A stretch of DNA of 64,000 nucleotides, taken from positions 32,080,759 through 32,144,758 of the forward strand of contig CM077824.1 of assembly GCA_039720395.1 (NCBI GenBank). The letters are read 5' to 3'. Below are positions 25,701-35,085 of this stretch, in pieces. How positions within the stretch are numbered: position 1 is the stretch's first letter; every line of letters begins with the position of its first letter. Under the pieces are notes generated by a model, which saw only the letters and a program-made list of their open reading frames with translations, ran no database searches and was not told the DNA's origin. This DNA is from Liquidambar formosana (Eukaryota; Streptophyta; Magnoliopsida; Saxifragales; Altingiaceae). The translations under genes and the position numbers were made by a program.

Positions 25701-26094
25701 TTAATTTATATATAAAAACCTAATTTTCAGATCATATCCAGCAAACCCAGATATTAAACGGAGGAAAGAAAAAAGAAAAGTTTTATTTTCATTTATTCTC
25801 CTACATTTTTCTCAGCAACCAAACGGAGATTAATCTGATTTGAGAAAACTACAACTACGACGACAAGTTCTAACCTGTACAATTTGATCTCGTAAGCCCT
25901 GTCGGAATCAGTCTGGAACCTAAACCACAAATCATAGAGTCTTCCGAAGATTCGTCGGCTTCGTCCATGGCGAAATCTTTGTTTTCTTGATTCAAATGTT
26001 CATCTTTCTCCCAATCAAAAACCCTGGAAATGGAGGAATTTGAAACTATGGTCTCTGGATCTAGACCAAGAGTGTTGAACTGAATATCTTCCAT
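19794..26094 (-). CDS. kinesin-14 with N-terminal malectin domain
   Basis: A microtubule motor, probably minus-end directed because the neck precedes the C-terminally placed motor ([12 protein letters not shown]). Nineteen exons on the minus strand: 26094-25875, 25276-24975, 24854-24683, 24589-24519, 24427-24244, 23832-23723, 23582-23483, 23403-23317, 23214-23038, 22941-22668, 22482-22321, 22199-21984, 21890-21853, 21739-21576, 21457-21206, 21106-21041, 20954-20880, 20777-20709, 20255-19794. The product is 1066 aa. Malectin/di-glucose-binding domain about residues 75-255 ([30 protein letters not shown]). Coiled coil 256-410. Motor about 416-750: P-loop GQTGTGKT 500-507, switch I NEHSSRSH 612-619, switch II DLAGSE 645-650, [20 protein letters not shown] second coiled coil lies at 760-930, built from repeated exons. 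The tail is basic, with [18 protein letters not shown]. Introns 2 and 8 are GC-AG. The family matches the Arabidopsis malectin-domain kinesins (recall, not searched). Confidence 0.93.
25385..25826. repeat. inverted repeat inside kinesin intron 1
   Basis: CTCTGTTTGGTTGTTGAGAA (from 25383) and TTCTCAGCAACCAAACGGAG (from 25809) are near-perfect reverse complements about 430 bp apart. Inner copies of 'TTTCTTTTCCTACCTTTTTGCAGCAACAAAACCTA' type text make the arms longer but degenerate. It may be a decayed MITE or a simple foldback. It occupies most of the 598-bp intron without touching the splice sites. Confidence 0.5.
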
Positions 26095-26227
26095 GGAAAC
26101 GAGTTTGTTTGAGAAACGGCAACAGAATAGCTCTTTTGCAGCAAGAAAGTGTGGTAAGTTCTGAGAAAATGACAGGGCAAGAATTTTGAGTATGTGAATA
26201 TTCGATTCAAATTTGAATACTTTATGA

Positions 26228-26285
26228 CCGTTGGAAGTAACGGACCGTTATGGAACACTTTCTATGATGCATACGTTGAGAACGG
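26228..26285 (-). promoter_or_regulatory. cluster of four MSA-type AACGG cores (kinesin promoter)
   Basis: Four cores lie within 58 bp, 134-191 bp upstream of the kinesin ATG: CCGTT 26228-26232, AACGG 26239-26243, CCGTT 26245-26249 and AACGG 26281-26285. On the gene's strand the core at 26228 reads TTCCAACGGTCA, matching the mitosis-specific activator consensus (YCYAACGGYY) bound by MYB3R factors. This predicts a G2/M expression peak. The motifs are seen. The binding and timing are inferred. Confidence 0.65.
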
Positions 26286-26805
26286 GTAGGGCATGTAGGA
26301 TTGAGGACAGCCAAATGATGAGAAGACACGTAGCATAATATGTCTGTAAATTGTGACCACATTGGTGCATTTGGATGAGGGGTCTTTTATGTAGCGTTCC
26401 ATCTCTTTACTTACTATCTTTATATTATCTTGATGAGCTTTTTCTCTCTTTTAGGGTTATTGTATAAATTTCAAAATACGTGGTTTAAATTGAATAGAGA
26501 ATTTTTCAAGGACCCAAAGTTAAATACAGTGTTATACCATTTAATGACATGTGTTGATCAATGTTTTGTATTCTCTTCCATTTAAAAATGTTTGAGCATA
26601 ATTGTTTGTCTACCCTTTTTTTTTTTTTTTTTTTTTTTTTTTGTCAACTTTAATTAATGCATGAGTCTATGTTAACATATTTTTTATTGAATTTATTCTA
26701 ACATTATGGATTGAACTTAACAAATATTATGGTATGCCACGTCCTAAATTGCATGCTCAAAATGGTTTAGAAACCAAGAGAGCTCAGAGGAAAATAGATG
26801 CATGC

Positions 26806-26906
26806 GGACGTCCTCATCTTTCTTCTGGTTAGCTTCTTTTTATTTTTATTTTTATTTTTTATATTAATATCAATTTAATCAAAGAAAAAAAGAGATGAGG
26901 GCATCC
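26806..26906. mobile_element. short MITE, related to 17958-18325
   Basis: The ends GGACGTCCTCATCT (26806) and AGATGAGGGCATCC (26893) are inverted repeats flanking an AT-rich 70-bp core. The same terminal motif occurs in the longer candidate at 17958-18325, so the two appear to be family members of different length. Confidence 0.45.
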
Positions 26907-27479
26907 TCATATTTATCGTAATCATGCTTGATAAAATATTAAGAAAGTTGATAAGGTGATAAATCTTATGCTTTACACTCTCAAGGGAGAAAAACAATTA
27001 TGCAATGACAAGCAATTTAAAATTTAGGACACCAATGAATAGTCATTACAAGATTGTAAGAAAAATCATTTGAAAATCAAGAAGTAATTCAAAGCAAAAT
27101 GGGTGAAAATGGAGACATAATTTTTAAAAATTGTTTGATCAACTAATTCTAGTGAAACTAAAGAAAACTTTATTACGATCGATCTTGAATATTACCCCAT
27201 TATAAAACAGCAAAAGCCAGTAATGTTGCCATATATATGTCTTCCATAAGATAAATGTAGCTTCTCTTTTTTTTCTTTTTTCCTTTTTTTGGGAATAAAA
27301 TAAATGTACTTGAATTGATGGTTTGATATTGATTATTCACAATTATGTGAAAAATGGCTAAATATTTAGAGGTTTTCTGTAATTTACCCTTAAAATTATT
27401 TTATTTTAGATTTGCTTATTTGATTAGATAATTTTGCAAATATACTTACCCCTAAAAAAAAATGCACACGAGGATTTAA

Positions 27480-27560
27480 CTATAATAGTAGTGGTGGATG
27501 ATAGTAATTATAAGTGATCGTAAATGTTAGGTTGTGATGATGATGTGGCAATATTGGTTT

Positions 27561-27592
<32 letters not shown>

Positions 27593-27770
27593 TGTGGTTG
27601 AGTGGTGGTGGTGATAGGTACCAACAAAGGTGGATGGGTGATGGTGATCAGTGGCAATGGTGTTGGTGGGAGGTGGTAATGGTGGGGGGAGGGAAGAGTG
27701 GTAGTGATATGCGGGTGGTGGTAGTGATGGATTGATGGATGGTAATTGTGACGGTGGTAAATGTTTTTTC
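27480..27770. repeat. GGT/GAT-rich degenerate minisatellite with G16 run
   Basis: A T8 run and then a run of about 16 G (27577-27592) are followed by about 170 bp of degenerate GGTGGTGAT repeats on the plus strand. A complementary ACC/ATC-rich tract lies at 30275-30540. The long G run and GG-repeats could form G-quadruplexes. Confidence 0.75.
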
Positions 27771-28279
27771 GTCCGAGTTGCTCTTTCTAAAATCGTCTTA
27801 TATAATTTGATAAACAACATCCAAATATCCAATTGAGACATAATTTAAATGGGATTTGAGCTTGTCCAAATTCCTTATTTAAATCTCTCACAACTTTGCA
27901 AATCCTGCTTTTGATTTTCCAAGTTGGGTTAATTCCTTTGGAATTTTTTTTTCTTTTTTGGCGACAAATTACAAATTCATTCTTAAAGTGTTGTATCCAA
28001 ATGCGACCTAAAACATTTTCAATTAATGATTTGAAATTGCAGTCTTTCCATCCATAAGTATTACAAGCAAGAATTAAACCCTCGAAGCTTATTATTGCAA
28101 TGGCATGGGTTATGGACTTACACATTGAGAAGTGTTAGGTTTTACAGTCGGATTTCCATTTTTTATTAGAATTAGAATTAGTTTGCAGGGCTATCTTGGA
28201 TATTAATTAATATAAAATAAGCAACATTATCCATTTGGGAGAAAAGCTTATATGTAAATGTGATATGGCTCGTGTGTTT

Positions 28280-28374
28280 GTCACTAGTCAATGAAAATAG
28301 AGTAAAGTAAGATTATCAAAGTATTTTTTTGGTCTTACAATCTCACTTTACATTGTTTCCATTGACTCGTGACA
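28280..28374. mobile_element. short MITE with TGTCACNAGTCAATG ends
   Basis: The left end TGTCACTAGTCAATGAAAA and the right end (plus strand) TTTCCATTGACTCGTGACA are inverted repeats. The left inner part AGAGTAAAGT is also matched by ACTTTACATT on the right. It is similar in layout to the element in NRAMP intron 5. Confidence 0.5.
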
Positions 28375-28389
28375 CTGTCACAGCCACAT

Positions 28390-30270
28390 AGAAGACTCAT
28401 TCTCCTATGCTATTTCAGCCATGTTTTCTTAACCATCCATATGTGGCAATTTTTCCTTATTTCATGTTAGGCCCCACAAGTTTGTTTTCACCTATACATC
28501 TTTGACACATAAGGTGGGTGATAAAAATGGGTGATAATTAAAACATGGGTGAATTAGCATTTTCTTTCTCGTTATTCCATACTGAACCCTACATGATTGC
28601 TTTTATTTATACATTTTTGACATATAAGGTGGTTCATAAATGGATGATAAAAGATGACCGAAGTAGCATTTTTCTAAAACAAAAGAAGGAAAAAAAAGAA
28701 TTAAACCCTTTTCCTATAGGAACTTGCAAAGACCCTTTGTAGTAGCTAGCTGATGTTGTGGCACACATTCACACTACTCTTTTTTTTTTTTTTTTTTTGC
28801 TAAGTGAAACATAAAAACCAAACACAAGGAAGCAAGAGAAACAGAAAAACAAAGAACCAAAACACTACTCTCTAATGACTTTGTTGTTGCCGTCATCGTT
28901 GTCGCATGGGTCATCATAGGTCTGTAGGTGTATGTTTTTTGAGAGGTTGATTGGTCCATGAGACCATGGCTATATGACAAATGTATTTAGGACACGTTGA
29001 AGTCCACTAATCTTTTGCCAAGTTAACCAGTAAGCGAATCCCCTTCTCCCCTTGATATAGGGCACACTCGTTCCAATCTTCACCCCTTGATATAGGGCAC
29101 ACTTGTTTCAATCTAGGGCATTGAAATGCCAAAATTGATAATTTATAACGCCAAAGCAGGTTAAAAAAATAAAAGAAAGGAGATAGCATCCCAATCTCCT
29201 CCAAAGTGCGTGATTACACTCTCTCAACAAATTGGCATTGGGACTTTGGAGTTCTTCAACAAGAAGGATGAGCATTGTGAGGACATTGTACACTCTCATC
29301 CTTATTCTAATGAGCACCTTTTTTTTAAATAAAAATAATCAATAAAATATATTTTTATTTTTGATTTCCTAATATCAATAAATGGGTATCAATATTTCTT
29401 CATAAATTTTGAATCTATGATATCATCCACTCTTTTGTCATGTTTAATTTTTCTTTTAGTCAAACAATAGGAGAACATATAGCTGCGCAAAGTCAAAATC
29501 GAAATCTCTGTAAACTACACACCCTGATTTATGATTACATTGAGTTAATTTTACAAATATAAATTTGGTAAATAAATAATTTATAATATGATCACTTGCC
29601 ATTTGACACTGACAAATCATTTAGTCAAACATTGCTAATTGAAAACATCAAACTTTTATTGTGCGAGTGATCAAATCACATGATATTCTATAATATAATT
29701 TTGTATGTCAGACCATCATAAAGTCCATCAAGCAATAGGGTATTTGTCTTCAAATCTCATGCAATATACCCTTCAGTAAAAAGAAGTTGCCATTTTTGCA
29801 CCTAAAAAAAGAGAGGAGAAGTTTGACAATTTACTCATGACTCATGAGATGTCCTTTTCGAATATTTTCTTGTTGACATAGTCCTCCAATTCTGATAAAT
29901 CCACTAGAGTATTGCTACTTGTCACTTGTCTCCTTAGAATATATTTGGATTTAGAATTTGCAAAAGAGATTTGAGCTCAGGATGAGAGTTTAAGTTCTAA
30001 CAAGACAAATTATTTTGTTTAGGAAGTTGAAGATGAGATTTGAGAATTATAGGTAGGGTTTGGAAGCCCAAATCCCATATTTTGATATGGGAAAGTAATT
30101 GTAAAAAAAATAAGTGTAATTATAAAATTGAAAATGTTAAAATACATAAGAATAATGAAAGTACCATAGAAAAATATGAAAAATACATAGAAAATTATAC
30201 AAACACATTTTCTAATGTATCTTTTGCTTCATTGAATGTACATTTACAAACTTTCAAAAATAATAGATTT
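28390..30270. other. intergenic, no gene seen
   Basis: AT-rich sequence. A local duplication 'CCCCTTGATATAGGGCACAC' occurs at about 29051 and 29086. No recognisable coding motif on either strand. Confidence 0.5.
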
Positions 30271-30274
30271 TAAG

Positions 30275-30540
30275 AAGGACAGACCACAATCACAACCCTC
30301 ACTCTACTCGTTGCCATCCATCACTGGTACCACCTCTTGTCATCATTATGTTTCCTAGTATTATTAATATCACCAACCCACACTATTACCATCATCACCC
30401 ACTTACCCATCAACACTACCAACCATGAATCATTATAGTTCCAGCTACTGTTATCACTATCACCACCCAATATCACTAGTCACTTACGAATATGGCCCTA
30501 CCTACCACCACTAACATTAATTAAATTCTCATATACAAAA
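30275..30540. repeat. ACC/ATC-rich degenerate minisatellite
   Basis: About 260 bp of degenerate CAYCACC/ACCACTA repeats, the strand complement in kind of the tract at 27480-27770. Similar flanking text (ATCCAAATA...AAATCTCA) is found at both places in opposite orientation. The pair may be two inverted copies of one element with a fast-evolving core. Confidence 0.6.
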
Positions 30541-30659
30541 TCGCGTATCCAAATAAGGAAATTTACAAATGATGAATCTTAAATCTCATTATTTTGAAAT
30601 TATCCCTTAAATTTCAAATGTCTTGTGTTCTCATCCAAATAGGGCAATATGCTTACTAC

Positions 30660-31017
30660 TTTCTTATTTAGGGTTTCGAATTCCACGCGCTGTTAAACGC
30701 GTGGCTTCGGCATCCCTGAAAGACACATTATTGTCTTCACAGCCCGCAAAGGGCGTCCCTGATTATCAAACTAGGAGGCGTCCCGATCAGAGAGAGCGTC
30801 TTTACAAATGCCACCGAAGTTTTTCCCCTTTCCACCCATCCTCCGAACCTTCAAAAATTTCCCTCACTTTCTCTCCATTCCCCTCACTTCCCTTCAAATT
30901 TTCCTCAATTTCTCTCCATTTCTCTCACTTTCTCCCTCTAGTTTCTCCCTCCCGTATTAAATTTGCAGCAAAGAGAGCAGCAACGAAGAAGAAGGGACGG
31001 TGCAGCATCGATCGCAG
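30660..31017 (+). promoter_or_regulatory. probable promoter and 5' UTR exon of the FAR1-ALDH6 gene
   Basis: The base composition changes sharply here. A palindrome CCACGCG-N8-CGCGTGG (30683-30704) carries two CGCG cores of the type bound by calmodulin-binding CAMTA factors. It is followed by a C/T-rich leader (30820-30955) and then AGAGAGCAGCAACGAAGAAG ending in a good splice donor, CGCAG|GTAATT, after 31017. No ATG-initiated frame fits a coding exon. The next usable acceptor before the FAR1 start is CTGAAG at 36877. The link between this leader and the gene is inferred from the donor and the absence of another promoter-like block. Confidence 0.4.
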
Positions 31018-31515
31018 GTAATTTTTCCCATACAGCACAGCGGTTAGTTTATATATCAAATATCAAAGGTGATTCTTTTCATTTCCATCATATAATTTAT
31101 ATTTGCTGCATTTTGATATATATGAACGTTTTCTATACAAGCAATGTTCATATGCTCTTATATCCTTATTTGCAAGGCAAAAGTTGTGTGCATGGTTTTT
31201 GCTCTCTTGGGTTTATATTGTTGGCAATGAAACTTAAGGTCTGAAAGTGCTTATTTTTACTTTTCCCGAGGTAGAAGCTTATGGGGCATCAATTTATGAA
31301 TTGAATCAATGCTGTATTTGCTTGGATTTCATGCATGTTATTAGCCCGATAATCCCGATATTATATTATCAAGTTGTCTTATCTTCGTATATGGCAATGA
31401 GAAACAAATGAATTCTCATCAATGGTCGAATCATAAAGAACATACACAATTGGTTACTGACTAGTAGTCATTCTCATCGAGAGCATACACAATTGATTAT
31501 CAATTAGCAGTCACA

Positions 31516-31524
31516 CAGAGAGAG

Positions 31525-31560
<36 letters not shown>
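31516..31560. repeat. (GA)n microsatellite
   Basis: About 22 AG units with one interruption, within the inferred leader intron. Confidence 0.95.
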
Positions 31561-31562
<2 letters not shown>

Positions 31563-33288
31563 GTAAATGAGCCTGATTGAAGAGTTTTGTTTTGAACATG
31601 CATTTACCAACTCAAAACATATGTGAGGAGGGCAGGAGTTTACTTAGTTGAACCAATCAATTCAACGGTTATATACCAGCATGCCAGCCTTGGTGGGAAT
31701 TTGTCCCCTTTTTTCTTTTGTTTTTCTTTCTTGGTGTTTTTGGTTTCTTAGTTGTCAACTGGACCGAGCGGTTGGACACCTCGGACCGTCATCTAGTTTC
31801 ATTTACGGGGTCTTCTCAATCTCTAAAACGCTTGGCCTAAAGAACCATATTTTTTAGGTGTGGCTCTCCCATTCCATTCGTATTGTGCAATCAGCTAGTG
31901 AGAATTGAAGTGCAGGTCTTACTCCTAACCTCTAAGTAAAATAAGGATGCAAGAGTTGGAACTTTTCATTTGTATTAATGTCGTCATGCATCATAATCAG
32001 AATCAAGTCACTTTGATGTCCCAACTCCCAAGAAACTTTCTAGGTACCACGGTGAGACAATGATAGACGGAGCAGCCAATAGGAGTCTGTTCTCACCTGG
32101 CGACTGATGGCAGTTTGCTTCCAAGCTTAAACCATTTGAAACTGTATTGCTACTTTTTTTTTTCTTCTTGTCATTGAAAGAGTGGCCTCTTTTTCCTACT
32201 ACTCTAGTTGGCTATTCCAAATCATCATTCGCCAAAAATCCTCACCCCTTGAATGTTCTTACAAATTAATTTCCCTTCCCACCGTGGGAAGAGGCGGGAG
32301 TGAATAAACAGGTAATTGACTCATTGACACTCTTTATTTATCAGATCTTTACGGCTTGCTCCTTTTCTGCAACTTGGTTTTAAGACTCTTTGGAGTTTCA
32401 CTTGTGTGCTAATCAAATGACTGGCACATTGTTAGTCCTTGCACTGAGGTGTGGGGTCCATTAATGGAGCAGTTTGAGTAGCTGGAAGAAGGGTTACCTT
32501 TCGAAGGGAGGGAAGATAGCATTGATTAAAAGCACTGTTGAGCTTGCCTACATAGTTTATCTCACTTTTTTCGGATTCTGTCTTCGGTGGCATTGAGGTT
32601 TGGAGAGAGATTTTTTGTACGCAGGTTTGGTGGATGGGCCTAAAATCCACTTTGTAAATTGGAACACGGTTTGCTTTCTTTAGAGAGAAGGGGTGTTGGG
32701 GTTTAGACACTTGGTGGATATGAACAAGGCTCTTTTGGGTAAATGGTTATGGAGGTTTCAGTGGAAAAGGAGGCTTTATGGAGAAAGGTGCTGGGGTGGA
32801 AATTTGGGATTGATGAAGAGCATTGGTGGTCGAAGGAGGTTAGGGGTTCTTATGGAGTGGGTTTATGGAAATCTATTAGTATGGGACGAGAAGACTTCAA
32901 CAAAGAGATATGGTTTAAAGTAGGAGATTAAGGATATATTAGATCTTGGGAGGATGTTTGTAATATTGAGAGACCCCTAAAAGAGGAGTTCCCTAACTTG
33001 TTTGACTTGGATGTTAACAAGGAAGCTTGGGTGGCGGATCATTTGAGATGGGTGAATGAGTCTATTTGTTGGGAGGTACAGTTTGGGAGGAATTTCATGA
33101 TTGGAAGCTTGAGGATGTTATGGGTTTTTTCTTTTGGAGAAGATTTAGTTAGCTTATATGGGGATAGGATGGGATGATAGCATTTTTTTGAGAGAAGGGA
33201 AGGGTGGGTTGTTCTCAGTTAGACCATATTTTCATGCTTTCACTGACAGGCGAGGGAGAATATTTCTAGTGTTGAAGATTTGGGTCCC

Positions 33289-33537
33289 AAAAGTACCCTA
33301 AAAGGTACCCACCCTTGGGTAGCCCAGTTGGTAAGGGTGAACTTGTGATCGTATGGTTAGGCACACGGTCTCGGGTTCGATTCCCCGCGGAACCAAGATT
33401 TAAGTGGGGGGCTGTGGTGGTGGGTTGCTGCGCTAGTCTCCCCAAGGGTTTAGGTTCCATGGGTGGCTCCAAAGGGTCTGCTGTGGGATGGTTCCATTGT
33501 TATCAAAAAAAAAAAACAAAAAAGTACCCTAAAAGGT
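33289..33537 (+). mobile_element. tRNA-derived SINE with 18-bp target duplication
   Basis: The body is 33307-33519. A perfect duplication AAAAGTACCCTAAAAGGT flanks it (33289-33306 and 33520-33537). The A box TAGCCCAGTTGG is at 33320-33331 and the B box GGTTCGATTCC at 33374-33384. An A-rich tail (TATCAAAAAAAAAAAACAAA) closes it. It interrupts the L1 coding remnant, so it is younger than that L1. The open frame across it (33315-33677) is the kind of spurious peptide such SINEs produce. Confidence 0.9.
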
Positions 33538-33962
33538 CTCTCTCTCTCTCTTATTTATTTTTATTTTTTATATGCGTGGTTTGTTGGGCCAAGTGTTTGA
33601 TGATTGATAATTTACAGAGAAGGGGGTTTCATCTTCCTAAGTGGTGTGTGCTTTGCAAGAGGGGGAGGAGGAGTTAGTGGATCATTTGTTAATCCATTGC
33701 CCTTTGGCTAAGAAATTGTGGGATTAATTTTTGGGGCTGTTTGGGATTTAGTGAGTGATTCCTTGGAAGGTATGGTAGATTTTCGAGGCTTGGCGGTGTA
33801 GTAGCTCCAATAAGCCTACTATAGCAATTTGGAAGCTCGTTCCACTTGTGATTTTTTGGTTGCTCTAGATAGAAAGAAACAAGAGATTTTTTGAGGGGAA
33901 GGAGAATTCAGCTTAGATTTTGAGGATACATGTTCTTGATTTTCTTTTTGCATGGGGAGATA

Positions 33963-34916
33963 CCAATGTTTTAAAAGGTGTTAGCGTAAGGCGGGACATT
34001 TGTCCTTTTGGAGGGTGGGGCGTAAGCCCCAAGAGTATTTTTATTTTTATATATAAGAAAATATAAAAAATTAAATATAGTGAAAAAATAAGGCATAATT
34101 TTCAATTTATATATATATATTTTTAAAACAGTAAAGGTTGTTTTGTGACTCCTTTGAGTTATAAAAATAAAGAAAACAAATAATTAAAGAGAATAAATAG
34201 CCTCATATAAAAAAAGTAGTGTATGTACCCAATTATAAATACTTATAATAGTAGAGCCTAAGTGAAAAAAAAAAAAAAAAAGCCAAGGTCAAGTTATGAA
34301 AGGCTCAGGAATTAATTAAAAGGAAAAAAAAAAAAAATACAAAACCAAAACATTTGTTTTTCACTTTTCAGAAAGGGTAGGTGGTTAACAAAGTCAATGG
34401 GTATGGCTTTCTTTGTGAGTTCATCGCTTGATCATGGAACCAGAGATGATTGTTGTCAAGTCGATGGTGAGGATCTCAAACACTGGTTGACATAAACTCC
34501 ATGACCTCATAATATGTCAACCAGAGGTGATTATCTTTAAGTTGGTGGTGAAGATCTTTAGTCGCCGATCATATCGTCGATAGTTGTATCTTCTCTTCTC
34601 TCTTCTCGGACGTAACTCTCAGAGTTTTTCTTCGCTTTTTGATTCATGAATTACGAAGGTCGGAACTTAAGGTTAGGAGTAAAATAAACACATCAAAACG
34701 ACGGTGTTTTGGTGTTTAGGCATAAGTATTGATTGTGTATAGCGGGCGTTCGCCCGGTGAAAAAGACGCAAAAAGGTGTGTTTTTTGGGTTTTGGGTGTG
34801 TGTCTGATGCTGGGGTGTACACCTAGGTGGCGTTGCGCACAAAATTAGACGCCTAGGTGCGTTTTACCCTCAAATACGCCCCCAAAACGCACTCCGTGCA
34901 CGTTTTTTAAAACCTT
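33963..34916. mobile_element. hAT-like non-autonomous DNA element nested in the L1
   Basis: The L1 text GCATGGGGAGA is interrupted at 33962 and resumes at 34917 with GGGAGAAACGG. The junctions GGGAGATA (33955-33962) and GGGAGAAA (34917-34924) make an 8-bp duplication with one mismatch, the hAT size. The element ends are inverted: left CCAATGTTTTAAAAGGTG, right CGTTTTTTAAAACCTT. No transposase frame is seen. The interior has GGCG/CGCC-rich text (GACGCCTAGGTGCG). Superfamily assignment rests on the duplication length only. Confidence 0.4.
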
Positions 34917-35085
34917 GGGAGAAACGGATGATTTTTGTAACCGGGTGCCCATATAGGATTTTTTTCGATACTTTAGTTCTATAGTTTGTTTTTGTGTGTG
35001 TGTGTACAAGATGTTTTGCTCTTTTCATTAAATAAAATTGTTTGCTTCATTAAAAAAAAATTAAAAAAAAAAAAGAAGAGAAAAA

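Larger units (their letters stand above)
26300..28270. other. intergenic, simple repeats
   Basis: No gene is supported. It contains a T24-type run at about 26619-26642, the small MITE at 26806-26906 and the GGT-rich minisatellite at 27480-27770. The minus-strand open frame over the minisatellite (Pro/His-rich) is a low-complexity artefact. Confidence 0.5.
32440..35085 (+). pseudogene. L1-type non-LTR retrotransposon remnant (RT C-terminal part to poly-A)
   Basis: Broken plus-strand frames read like the end of a plant L1 ORF2: GRIxxIKST-like text at about 32510, NKALLGKWLWRF at about 32723, EVRGSYGVGLWKSI at about 32845, FPNLFDLDVNKEAWVADHL at about 32990. After a SINE insertion comes the zinc-binding RT-associated motif DHLLIHCPLAKKLW at about 33678, then FEGKENS. 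The 3' end has TTTTCATTAAATAAAATTG and an A-rich tail at 35050-35085. Frameshifts and stops are frequent, so it is dead. It is interrupted by the SINE at 33307-33519 and a hAT-like element at 33963-34916. It lies in the inferred leader intron of the fusion gene, in sense orientation. Confidence 0.85.

Noticed and set aside
27527..27841. Minus-strand Pro/His-rich open frame
   Set aside because: It is the translation of a degenerate GGT minisatellite and G run, with no domain and no codon structure.
33320..33384. Functional tRNA gene
   Set aside because: The A and B boxes are present, but the sequence does not fold as a cloverleaf with an acceptor stem, and the A-tail with target duplication identifies a SINE.
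33315..33677. 120-codon plus-strand open frame
   Set aside because: It runs across the SINE body, its A-tail and the flanking L1 remnant. The peptide is a by-product of the tRNA-derived sequence.
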